DNA of 43,236 bases. Source: a virus. The notes under the pieces are model-generated. The model had not been told where the DNA came from. It saw only the letters and a list, made by a program, of their open reading frames with translations, and searched no databases. The stretch spans positions 1 through 43,236 of IMG/VR virus record IMGVR_UViG_3300021057_000008; one strand, 5' to 3'. The position numbers were made by a program, and so were the translations under genes. Below, piece after piece: positions 37,298 through 43,236 of the stretch (its first letter is position 1; each line of letters begins with the position of its first letter).

Positions 37298-38154
37298 TGC
37301 GCCGTGACCTCCGCGATCACGGCGTGGATCTCGCCGCTCGGTCGGTTCACCATCTTCTTCAGCACGGTCTCCCAATGGTTCTCGGGAACCCGCTTGGCTC
37401 GGAGCTGCGCCATCGCAAGGCGCCGCTCGGGCTCCGTGCCCGTGAAGAGAACCCCGCCGCCGGTGCGCGGGCGTTCGCTTGAGGACGCGGGAGTATCGGC
37501 GGGCGGGCCTTCAAAGGGGACGTCGGTTGTCGCCTCGGACTCCTCGCGAGACTCTTGGCTCGTGGCGGACGGAGCGGGTGGCGTCGGTCGCGATGGCGTC
37601 ACGTCGATCGCTCCGTCCTCGCCGAGGCGAATGTCCGGGTCTATCTCTTCGGGCGTATAGCTGCATCCCATGATGCAGTCCGGGAAGACGCTGCGCGCCA
37701 TCTCCGAAATGCAACGGCTCCGGTACATCGCGCGCGGAAACTTGCGCCAGGTGTCCTTCACGAGCAGCTGCGCTGCCTCCGCATCGGCGCGCGTAAAGCT
37801 GAAAGTCGAGGGTGCATGTCCTGGTCGCGTCGCCTTGATCGTGCAGCCGTCCGCCTCGTAGCGCACATATTCGATCTTGGCGCCGGGACACTCGCGGTAG
37901 ATCAATGCCAGCATCAGCTCCGCCGAAATCGTCGGCTTGCCGTTGATGACATGGATGTGGCTGAAGGCCTGCATCGCAGGAATGCCTAGCTCGCGGCCCT
38001 TAAGCATGATCGTGACCGCCTGCTCGGGCGTCTTCACCGACACCGGGAGGAACCCAGAGCGAACGAGCATGCCCGCCTGTTCCTTCAGGATCGCCCAGGT
38101 GGACGGCGCGATATCGAACGAGGCCTGATGGGTACGAACGGTGAGAGCAGTCAT
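37294..38154 (-). CDS. recT: RecT-like single-strand annealing protein
   Basis: A 286-residue protein. The core has VKTPEQAVTIMLKGRELGIP, HIHVINGKPTISAELM and FSFTRADAEAAQLLVKDTWR followed by FPRAMYRSRCISEMARSVFPD, the pattern of RecT/Bet-type recombinases that anneal complementary single strands during phage replication and recombination. The C-terminal 100 residues are Ser/Thr/Pro-rich then helical. ATG 38154 overlaps the Gp157-like stop (ATGA) and is preferred to 38172. Confidence 0.85.
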   Translation of the reverse strand: MTALTVRTHQASFDIAPSTWAILKEQAGMLVRSGFLPVSVKTPEQAVTIMLKGRELGIPAMQAFSHIHVINGKPTISAELMLALIYRECPGAKIEYVRYEADGCTIKATRPGHAPSTFSFTRADAEAAQLLVKDTWRKFPRAMYRSRCISEMARSVFPDCIMGCSYTPEEIDPDIRLGEDGAIDVTPSRPTPPAPSATSQESREESEATTDVPFEGPPADTPASSSERPRTGGGVLFTGTEPERRLAMAQLRAKRVPENHWETVLKKMVNRPSGEIHAVIAEVTAQ

Positions 38155-38723
38155 GGCGTATTCGCCTCCCACTCATAAGAGCGCTGCAGTTCGAATCGGG
38201 CCGCAGATTTGGCCGCGGGGTCGGCGCCCTTAAGGCCCTTCGTCAGCGCGTTCTTGTCCCACTCCAGCTTTACGCGCACGTAGCTGCCATGTGTCATCAT
38301 GTCGTCATCCGTCGGCGCCGGCCTGAGCGGCACGCACCGGCACGACTCCTTCACCGCGAGCCGGAAGGCCCTGCCCGGGAGCTTCGTCACGGCGCCGGTC
38401 GCGATCTCGGCGAAGGCCTCGGCATCGAGGTTCTCCGCTTCGGCCTCGAGCTCGGCCGCCTTGTCGAGGTGAGGGCGCACTAGCTCCCGGATCGCGGCCG
38501 CCCCCCCGCGCAGCTCCTGGACGCCTAGCACGTGGTCATCCACCTTGCCAGGAAGGGCTGCAGCGAGCTCGGTCATGCGCTCCTTCGTCGCCTCGACCGC
38601 GCCCTCGTCAATCGCTCGGAGGAGCTGCAGAAGCTCCGCCAGCGACATGCGGGCCGGGTCCTTCATCGTGGCCCAGTAGGACTCCGGCGCGGGCACCGAT
38701 GCAAGTTGAGCTGTCGTCGTCAT
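38151..38723 (-). CDS. Siphovirus Gp157-like protein
   Basis: A 190-residue protein with GGGAGAGACC before ATG 38723. Residues 20-110 show the Gp157 pattern (SLAELLQLLRAIDEGAVEA, VQELRGGAAAIRELVRPHLD and a long coiled coil). The C-terminal 80 residues form a basic beta-rich region. Gp157 genes typically accompany RecT-like or Erf-like genes, as here; the protein was first noted in phages with altered resistance, but its biochemical role is unclear. Confidence 0.75.
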   Translation of the reverse strand: MTTTAQLASVPAPESYWATMKDPARMSLAELLQLLRAIDEGAVEATKERMTELAAALPGKVDDHVLGVQELRGGAAAIRELVRPHLDKAAELEAEAENLDAEAFAEIATGAVTKLPGRAFRLAVKESCRCVPLRPAPTDDDMMTHGSYVRVKLEWDKNALTKGLKGADPAAKSAARFELQRSYEWEANTP

Positions 38724-38914
38724 GGTCTCTCCCTCTCTGTTCTTTCGCGACGTCTCTCGGCCCGCCTCTCGTCGTCTTCGAGCTCGCGGGCGTGTTCGGA
38801 TAGCTTCCAGTCGAGGAGCACGGCGCAGTCGTGCGCGTGCTGCCAGGGGTCTGCGTGGGGGAGGAGGTCCATGGAACAGCTGCATTCGGGAACGAGCGGT
38901 CGTCGGCGGCGCAA
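38720..38914 (-). CDS. Small charged hypothetical protein
   Basis: A 64-residue protein, TTG start at 38914 with GGAGG nine bases upstream (ATG 38872 is an alternative). His-rich middle (LLPHADPWQHAHDCAVLLDW) and a C-terminal Arg/Glu helix. Its stop overlaps the Gp157-like start (ATGA). Function unknown. Confidence 0.45.
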   Translation of the reverse strand: MRRRRPLVPECSCSMDLLPHADPWQHAHDCAVLLDWKLSEHARELEDDERRAERRRERTERERP

Positions 38915-38919
38915 CGCGG

Positions 38920-39156
38920 TCAGCCTCCGCCGACTCGAGATGGGTGGCTAGCGATGAGGCTGCGACAGTAAGCGCTGAGCGTCTTCGCACGAGCGCGCCT
39001 CGCTTCTTCGATGAGCTGCTTCTTGAAGGCCGGCGACATACGGATGTGGACGTCCTGCTCTTTGTAGCGACTCGGCGAGTCAGGGCCTTGGTCAGGGTCA
39101 GGAGGGGGCGGAGAGGCTGTGTCGGTCTGCGCGTGGAGACATTGTGCTGCGGTCAT
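38920..39156 (-). CDS. Arc-like ribbon-helix-helix protein, first gene of leftward operon
   Basis: A 78-residue protein. The N-terminal 35 residues are polar and Pro-rich; then DVHIRMSPAFKKQLIEEARR and TLSAYCRSLIASH, i.e. strand-helix-helix like Arc or CopG regulators. It is the promoter-proximal gene of the leftward early operon, opposite the XRE repressor, so it may act like a Cro or early regulator. Confidence 0.65.
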   Translation of the reverse strand: MTAAQCLHAQTDTASPPPPDPDQGPDSPSRYKEQDVHIRMSPAFKKQLIEEARRARAKTLSAYCRSLIASHPSRVGGG

Positions 39157-39283
39157 GACGAAGCCCCTTTACGGAGCCGGCGTGTGCCGGTTTATTGCGG
39201 GGCGGGAGAAGCCAACCGGCGACCCCGCCCACGGCTCCCCAGGCGCCAGCCTAAGTCACCGATATCGACAAGCTATTGGGCAT

Positions 39284-39302
39284 CTATCCGTCACGGACTC
39301 GC
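39284..39302. promoter_or_regulatory. Candidate repressor operator, copy A
   Basis: CTATCCGTCACGGACTCGC matches the motif at 40885-40903 at 17 of 19 positions. It sits at about +1 to +19 of the putative leftward promoter. The copies occur only in the control gaps on either side of the repressor and lipoprotein genes, as far as I can see by eye. Confidence 0.5.
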
Positions 39303-39308
39303 GGATCC

Positions 39309-39337
39309 CTTCTAGCGGAGTCATTCGGTTAGCGCAA
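39309..39337 (-). promoter_or_regulatory. Putative leftward early promoter
   Basis: On the minus strand TTGCGC (39337-39332) and TAGAAG (39314-39309) are 17 bases apart, upstream of the leftward operon. A moderate match only. Transcription from it would start near 39302, beneath operator copy A. Confidence 0.35.
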
Positions 39338-39367
39338 ACAAAATCATTCAGGCTGGTCTAACACCCT

Positions 39368-39778
39368 ATGATCGCTAGTGCTTTCTCGCCTCCCAAGGTG
39401 CTATCAGAGCCCGGCCATTCTATTCGGCCGGAGCTAATGCCGGTGGGGCTGTTGGCCAAACGCCTTGGAGAGAACGCGAAGCGCATACGGGAGGCACGCG
39501 GCCTGTCGCTCAACGCCCTCGCGCGCAATGCGAAATTGTCGCCAGCCTACCTGCTCTCGATCGAGCGCGGCGAAAGTTGGCCCAGAGAGCCGAAGCTCAT
39601 CGCCCTAGGCCGGGCCCTCGGCGTCGATCCCGTCGTCCTTATGGCGGCGCACCTTCCGGAGAAGCCGGGGGTCGTTCTGGACATCGAGACGGCGCGCCAG
39701 CTCTTCGACAACCTGGGGATCCAGCTCGGTGCCGCCCGCGCCTCGAAGGGCAAGAAGGACCCCTCCGAAAAAGAGTAG
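39368..39778 (+). CDS. XRE-family repressor (prophage maintenance candidate)
   Basis: A 136-residue protein. Residues 28-90 form the helix-turn-helix domain: LAKRLGENAKRIREARGLSL, NALARNAKLSPAYLLSIERG, then helices. The C-terminal 45 residues are short and charged, with no peptidase (S24) domain, so it is not a LexA-type self-cleaving repressor. Opposite the leftward operon and upstream of the rightward one, it is the best candidate for the lysogeny repressor. ATG 39437 with CGGAG is an alternative start. Confidence 0.75.
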   Translation: MIASAFSPPKVLSEPGHSIRPELMPVGLLAKRLGENAKRIREARGLSLNALARNAKLSPAYLLSIERGESWPREPKLIALGRALGVDPVVLMAAHLPEKPGVVLDIETARQLFDNLGIQLGAARASKGKKDPSEKE

Positions 39779-40034
39779 CTCGACGTCTTCGATTTTCGCC
39801 GTCCAGAACTCCAGGTCCCACCCCCTGAGCGCTCCGCGCATTCGCGCCCGACCGATGGGCTGCGCGTCTTAGACTGGCTGACTGGCTGTTGTCACGGGGC
39901 CGGTGAATCCCTTTTCCGCGTTCTCTCCGAGGGAACTGCGTAAATTGGCGATACCAGCATGCTCGCCTAAACTTTTGGTCGTTGACCTCCGAAACGGCGG
40001 CGATGGTCGCATCAGCGGCCCGGGGAGGTACTCT
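39779..40034. other. Gap between repressor and lipoprotein genes
   Basis: A 256-base stretch with no convincing gene; its only strong signal is the promoter at 39945-39973. No intrinsic terminator is visible after the repressor. Confidence 0.5.
39945..39973 (+). promoter_or_regulatory. Promoter for the lipoprotein gene
   Basis: TTGGCG and TAAACT separated by exactly 17 bases, 61 bases before the lipoprotein ATG. No operator-like motif overlaps it, so it is likely active in the lysogen. Confidence 0.55.
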
Positions 40035-40742
40035 ATGCGATTTCTCGGCGGTGTGCTCCTGGCAATGGCGATCCTCGCGTGCGGCGAGGCGAAGCAAAAC
40101 GATGGCGACGATGCTCCCGCGGCGCAGTCGCCAACAGCTCCGGCGGAAGGTGACAAGCCAGCGACCGACGCTGCCGCTGCGGCGGCGGCTGCGGCGCTCG
40201 ACGAAGGTGAAAGGCAGCCCGCGACCGAGCTTGAAGGCATCTGGAAGACCAGCTGCATGTATCTCGACAACGGCATCAACACGAACGCAACCTTGACGTT
40301 CAAGGGCCTTCGGATGACCGTGGATTCGACGCTTTACTCCGACTCCAAGTGCTTGGCACCGCTCTCCACTGAGAAGCTTGAGCGAACCTTCGCAGTCGTA
40401 GGCGACGCTGAAGGCATCACGGACGTCAAGAAGATCAACTTCACACTGAGACGTCTCTCCGCCAAGCTCCTCTCCGCCGAGGTCGTCGCAGAAGCCAACG
40501 CCGAAGCGTATTATGGGATGACCAATTGGGTAGTGGGGGTGACGCAGGACGTCACGGACAAAGCACAGGACCCCGACTCTGCTCCGGCGAAGCGCGACGC
40601 CGTGACCTACACGATCGTCAAAGTCGAGGAGATTGGGACGATGAGGCGATACATCCCGGGCGACAACACGGTGCAGTCCGGAGAGACAGAAGCGGACCGG
40701 CCGACGACTCTCAGCACGACGGTCTACGCCGAGAAGCAGTGA
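40035..40742 (+). CDS. Lysogeny-expressed lipoprotein (lysogenic conversion candidate)
   Basis: A 235-residue protein with GGGGAGG seven bases upstream. Signal peptide MRFLGGVLLAMAILAC with lipobox ILAC (Cys16), then an Ala/Asp/Pro-rich linker including nine consecutive Ala, and a folded domain from about residue 68 (LEGIWKTSCMYLDNG, TLTFKGLRMTVDSTLYSDSK, FAVVGDAEG). Asp/Glu after Cys are absent (Gly-Glu-Ala), so sorting to the outer membrane is plausible. It has its own promoter next to the repressor, the usual place for genes that change the host surface or block superinfection. Function is inferred. Confidence 0.75.
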   Translation: MRFLGGVLLAMAILACGEAKQNDGDDAPAAQSPTAPAEGDKPATDAAAAAAAAALDEGERQPATELEGIWKTSCMYLDNGINTNATLTFKGLRMTVDSTLYSDSKCLAPLSTEKLERTFAVVGDAEGITDVKKINFTLRRLSAKLLSAEVVAEANAEAYYGMTNWVVGVTQDVTDKAQDPDSAPAKRDAVTYTIVKVEEIGTMRRYIPGDNTVQSGETEADRPTTLSTTVYAEKQ

Positions 40743-40995
40743 TCTAGCGGCCGCAAGAATCCGCTTGCGTGGGTTCTGGGAGGTCGCTAGATACGACCCA
40801 AGACCTAACCGCTCTTCGTTCGTCACGTACTCGCACCACTTGTTCGATCGATAGAAGCGGCCAGGTCTCTTTCCCTCGGGCATTCTATCCGTCACGTTCT
40901 CGCTTCACGTCCTCACAGGACTAGGAGCGGAACGCTGTGCATCCGTCGCTCGAAATCCCTTTAGCTAGAGCTCCGCAACGAGTCCGGAGGCCCGC
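40743..40995. other. Control region of the rightward early operon
   Basis: A 253-base gap before the replication gene. A weak hairpin (CGCAAG/CTTGCG near 40753-40770) without T-run follows the lipoprotein gene. Operator-like copies B, C and D lie at 40816-40916. I see no coding frame and no strong promoter consensus, so the early promoter may need an activator or lie under the repeats. Confidence 0.5.
40816..40916. promoter_or_regulatory. Candidate repressor operators, copies B, C and D
   Basis: CGTCACGTACTCGC (40821-40834) and CTATCCGTCACGTTCTCGC (40885-40903) repeat the motif of copy A, core CGTCACGnnCTCGC. A weaker match TCACGTCCTCAC follows at 40905-40916. Placement just upstream of the rightward operon mirrors copy A at the leftward operon, as expected for sites of one repressor that shuts off both. 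Confidence 0.5.
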
Positions 40996-41916
40996 ATGAC
41001 GGTCCTCCTGAAGTCCGATGCCTTCGCCCGCGCCGAGATCATCGACGCCGAGCTCGACTGGCCGCGCGGGCTCGCTGCCGGCCGGATCGCGAAGCTCTAC
41101 GAGGCCGCCCAGAAGGCCCGCAAGAGCGTTATCAAGCGCCGCCTCGTCCTCGAGTGGGCCTGCATCGAACCCGCCCACGCTGACCGCTTCATCGCCCTCT
41201 GCTGCTCCCGCAAGGAGCGCTCCGACGACGAGACCGACCACATCCACTTCCTCGAGCCCCGCAGCGATGATAGCTTCTTCATCGTAGGCAATCCCAAGCA
41301 GCTTCAGAAGTTGGACAACTTCATCCGCCGCGCCAGCGCAGGCGGGAAGGCGAAGGCCGCGAAAATGGCGGCCGAGCGCGAAGCTGCTGAGCACGAAGTT
41401 CTGCTTGAAGCAGAACTCGAAGCAGAGCCGGAAGCAGACGACAAGCAGTGCTTGAGCGCTGCTAAACCGCTGCCCTCTTCCTTTTCCTCTTCCTGTTCTT
41501 TGTCCTCTGCAGTCAAAGAGCGTCGCGTCACGGACGCGCCGGGCGCTTCTGGGGTCATCGCTCTCGTCCGTGACCCAGAGCCCCCCCCTCCCAAGCGAGC
41601 GCGGGCCGCACCCCGCTTCGATCCCCTCGACCGCGAGCTCGCCGCGTGCTTCCAGGCGCACATCGCGAGACACAACCCCGACGCCGTTCGGATCCACCGC
41701 GCCGACCTCGACGCCTGGGCGAACGTCTTCCGGCTCATGCGAGAGGCCGATGGGCTCTCGTACCGGCGGATCGGCGAGGTGATGCAATACGCCACCGGCG
41801 ACCCGTTCTGGAGCATCGCGATCCAGAGCCCTGCGAAGCTGCGCAAGCAATGGGACCGCCTAACTGCCGAGATGCGCCGCAAGGCGAAGAAGAACCGTGG
41901 AGGCTTTAAACTCTGA
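40996..41916 (+). CDS. Replication initiation / replisome organiser-like protein
   Basis: A 306-residue protein. The N-terminal 110 residues resemble the DNA-binding part of phage O-like organisers, ending FFIVGNPKQLQKLDNFIRRA (the GN motif). A Glu/Ala- and Ser-rich linker (about 115-200) follows. The C-terminal domain has WANVFRLMREADGLSYRRIG, then DPFWSIAIQSPAKLRKQWDR, the DnaT/organiser-like ending that contacts helicase loaders or DnaB. No helicase, primase or polymerase gene is present, so host enzymes are needed. First gene of the rightward early operon. Confidence 0.75.
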   Translation: MTVLLKSDAFARAEIIDAELDWPRGLAAGRIAKLYEAAQKARKSVIKRRLVLEWACIEPAHADRFIALCCSRKERSDDETDHIHFLEPRSDDSFFIVGNPKQLQKLDNFIRRASAGGKAKAAKMAAEREAAEHEVLLEAELEAEPEADDKQCLSAAKPLPSSFSSSCSLSSAVKERRVTDAPGASGVIALVRDPEPPPPKRARAAPRFDPLDRELAACFQAHIARHNPDAVRIHRADLDAWANVFRLMREADGLSYRRIGEVMQYATGDPFWSIAIQSPAKLRKQWDRLTAEMRRKAKKNRGGFKL

Positions 41917-42155
41917 TGCTCGCATTTCTAATCATCGTCGCCAGCATCGCGCTCGGGATCTTCCTCGCGAGCTTCGGCCACGCCGTCGCCATGGGCGCGA
42001 TGCGGGTCGCCTGCCAGCGCTGCATCCCACTCGTCCACCGGGACCGCGTCTATGCCGTCGTCGACATCACGGACCAGTGTCCGCCGCCCCCGCAGAGGCA
42101 CCCCAAGAAGCCTGCGCTTGTCGTGCCGCTGCGCAGACCGGAGGTGAGCCAGTGA
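41916..42155 (+). CDS. Small membrane protein
   Basis: A 79-residue protein, start overlapping the previous stop (TGATG). Hydrophobic N-terminus (LAFLIIVASIALGIFLASFG, about 2-21), then a soluble, basic and Pro-rich tail with two Cys pairs (CQRC). Role unknown. Confidence 0.55.
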   Translation: MLAFLIIVASIALGIFLASFGHAVAMGAMRVACQRCIPLVHRDRVYAVVDITDQCPPPPQRHPKKPALVVPLRRPEVSQ

Positions 42156-42388
42156 ACGCGGAGAAGCCGAAGGATTGTCCATGCTGCCGAAGCCGCAACA
42201 TCGGCCACTACAGCGACGACGACACGTTCCCGCCGCGCGTCGGCATCACGTGCCTCGACTGCGGGATCAGGACCGCGCCGGAGCTCGATCAGGCGAAGGC
42301 GCTACGGGTCTGGAACCGGAGGGAGAGAAAGAGGCGCGCCGAGGATTGGACGCGGAGCAATTGGCCGGAGGGAGGGAGGGATCTGTGA
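42152..42388 (+). CDS. Lar-like zinc-ribbon protein
   Basis: A 78-residue protein, GTG start, GGAGGTGAG upstream. CPCC near residue 9-12, ITCLDCGI at 32-39 and AKALRVWNRRE at 49-58 give the Lar family pattern (Cys pairs, then ...A...WNRR). In E. coli prophage Rac, Lar relieves type I restriction by raising modification. Whether this protein does so is unknown, but a defence role would suit an early gene. Confidence 0.7.
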   Translation: MNAEKPKDCPCCRSRNIGHYSDDDTFPPRVGITCLDCGIRTAPELDQAKALRVWNRRERKRRAEDWTRSNWPEGGRDL

Positions 42389-42606
42389 CCAAGCTAGTTC
42401 AAGTGCGGGTGGCGGTGGTGGTGAGCGAAAAGGGTGAGTGGTCCGCGCACGGCCACTCGGCAGACAAAGCCGACGAGAGCATGGGGACCGCCCTGGACTG
42501 CCTCGGGCCGGAGGGACCGCAGGAGCGCCGCTTCTGGCTCACTGCCCACCTGCCCGTCCCCGAGGCGGAGACGGTGAAGGCGACGGTGGAGGAGGCAGCG
42601 GAGTGA
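42385..42606 (+). CDS. Small hypothetical protein
   Basis: A 73-residue protein, GTG start coupled by GTGA to the previous gene, with GGAGGGAGGG upstream. Beta-strand pairs (KLVQVRVAVVVSEKGEWSAH, RRFWLTAHLPVPE) suggest a small compact beta fold. Family unknown. Confidence 0.5.
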   Translation: MTKLVQVRVAVVVSEKGEWSAHGHSADKADESMGTALDCLGPEGPQERRFWLTAHLPVPEAETVKATVEEAAE

Positions 42607-42794
42607 GAGTCCAAGTCCGTATCTACGACAACACCGGCCGTCGCATCGCCCACGAGGAGGAGACGGTGGCGCTCGACATCTCGCCGGAGGCAGCGCGGCA
42701 CCACGCGAGGATGGCGGCGAGGATGGCGGCGAGCGTAACGGCGGCGACGATCGCGGCGGGAGAGCCGGAGAGCGAAGAGAGGAGCGCGCCATGA
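42603..42794 (+). CDS. Small hypothetical protein
   Basis: A 63-residue protein with GTG start overlapping the previous stop. An N-terminal strand pair (VQVRIYDNTGRRIAHEEETV) and an Ala/Met-rich helix (AARHHARMAARMAASVTAAT). Coupled to its neighbours by four-base overlaps. Function unknown. Confidence 0.5.
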   Translation: MRVQVRIYDNTGRRIAHEEETVALDISPEAARHHARMAARMAASVTAATIAAGEPESEERSAP

Positions 42795-42994
42795 GCAAGG
42801 TCACACCCGCCGGCCTCGACGCCCTCGAGCGCGCCGTCGCCGAGCACCCGAACGTCTTTACGAGCGTCGCGCGCGAGACGCTGGGGGAGTTGATCAAGAT
42901 GGGGAGGACAACTCGCTTCCGCGTCGAGGGCGACACCTTCGTGATGGAGGACGTGACGGACGAGGTCTTGACGGAGAGGGAGGGGACGACATGA
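42791..42994 (+). CDS. Small hypothetical protein
   Basis: A 67-residue soluble protein with overlapping starts and stops on both sides (ATGA). Helical N-terminus (GLDALERAVAEHPNVFTSVA) and a short beta part (TTRFRVEGDTFVMEDVTDEV). Family unknown. Confidence 0.5.
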   Translation: MSKVTPAGLDALERAVAEHPNVFTSVARETLGELIKMGRTTRFRVEGDTFVMEDVTDEVLTEREGTT

Positions 42995-43236
42995 CCCCCC
43001 GCCAACGCTTCGGCCAGTTCCTCGCCACCGCGCGTCGCAAGGCCGGGCTCACGCAGAGCGACGTGGCGCGCGCTCTCGGCTACGACTTCGAGAACGCTCA
43101 GCAGCTCGCGTCGAACTGGGAGCGCGGCATGGCGCTGCCGCCGCGCGCCAAGGCGCCCCAGCTCGCCGAGGTCCTCGGCATTCCGCGCGGGCGCTACCTC
43201 GAGGCCTGGCGCGAGTATGTCGACGCATCGGCGAGG
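42991..43236 (+). CDS. XRE-type helix-turn-helix protein, N-terminal part (continues at 1)
   Basis: The first 82 codons of a 96-residue protein that ends at 171. The XRE domain is clear: RFGQFLATARRKAGLTQSDV then ARALGYDFENAQQLASNWE and an ALP..AKAPQLAEVLGIP helix pair. The ATG is coupled to the previous gene (ATGA). Because 43111-43236 repeats 1-126, this gene proves that the ends join. In the rightward early operon it probably acts as an early regulator. Confidence 0.85.
   Translation, partial: MTPRQRFGQFLATARRKAGLTQSDVARALGYDFENAQQLASNWERGMALPPRAKAPQLAEVLGIPRGRYLEAWREYVDASAR
43111..43236. repeat. Second copy of the terminal repeat
   Basis: Identical to bases 1-126; see the first copy. 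It begins at a codon boundary by chance and ends within the Ala-Arg codons of the XRE gene. Confidence 0.9.

Larger units (their letters stand above)
39157..39367. other. Divergent control region between early operon and repressor
   Basis: A 211-base gap between two divergent regulator genes. It holds the candidate leftward promoter and one copy of the repeated operator-like motif. The repressor ATG at 39368 has no ribosome binding site, and TCTAAC lies about seven bases before it, so its mRNA might be leaderless, as with lambda cI. I see no tRNA or extra gene here. Confidence 0.5.

Noticed and set aside
1-43236. Transposable Mu-like phage, from the Mu-like head genes
   Set aside because: No DDE transposase or MuB-like ATPase gene is present. 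A tyrosine integrase and att-like site are.

Overview
The window looks like the complete genome of a temperate tailed phage or excised prophage, cut open at an arbitrary point. Bases 1-126 are repeated exactly at 43111-43236, and one helix-turn-helix gene runs off the right end and continues at the left end. The sequence is therefore circular or circularly permuted, about 43.1 kb of unique DNA. It is GC-rich, with dense 1-4 base gene overlaps (ATGA, GTGA, TAATG). Two genes encode lipoproteins with good lipoboxes, which suggests a Gram-negative (proteobacterium-like) host. The host cannot be named from the sequence. The head genes are Mu-like (portal with a MuF domain, I-type protease/scaffold, G-type morphogenesis protein) and the tail is of the long non-contractile kind. 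There is a tyrosine integrase and no Mu-type transposase.

Layout. (a) 40996-43236 continuing into 1-1703: a rightward early operon with a replication-organiser-like gene, small zinc-ribbon and helical proteins including a Lar-like one, an XRE regulator, a DUF6011 protein, an excisionase-like protein and the integrase. The last bases of the integrase gene look like a tRNA 3' end and are the probable attP core. (b) 1704-2574: no gene, but two hairpins and about 280 bases of strongly self-complementary DNA that may encode a structured RNA. (c) 2575-5111: small membrane and hypothetical proteins, a short UDP-sugar dehydrogenase-like gene, a divergent ribbon-helix-helix regulator and the small terminase subunit. 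(d) 5176-28492: a DNA methyltransferase of different base composition, large terminase, portal-MuF fusion, protease/scaffold, decoration protein, major capsid protein, connectors, tail terminator, a DUF115/Maf-like gene, tail tube, tail chaperones with a programmed frameshift, tape measure, two tail-tip proteins, a five- to six-gene sugar cassette, and a tail fibre-like gene. (e) 28530-31203: a lipoprotein, small membrane proteins and an E-C-T lysozyme. (f) 31200-39156: a leftward early operon with RecT-like annealing protein, Gp157-like protein, DnaQ-like exonuclease, a HExxH peptidase and many small zinc or membrane proteins, one built on a 32-unit hexanucleotide repeat. (g) 39157-40995: the lysogeny control region with an XRE repressor and a lipoprotein gene that has its own promoter. 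A repeated 14-base motif lies beside both early operons and is a candidate repressor operator.

The most unusual feature is a set of sugar genes inside the virion operon: a DUF115/Maf-like protein, a radical SAM/SPASM enzyme, a cytidylyltransferase fused to a family 2 glycosyltransferase, a short NeuB-like synthase, and a zinc-ribbon methyltransferase with a helical tail whose gene overlaps that of the presumed tail fibre. A UDP-sugar dehydrogenase-like gene lies upstream of terminase. My inference is that the phage makes or activates a sugar, possibly nonulosonic-acid-like, and attaches it to its own virion (tail fibre or tail tube) or to the host surface.
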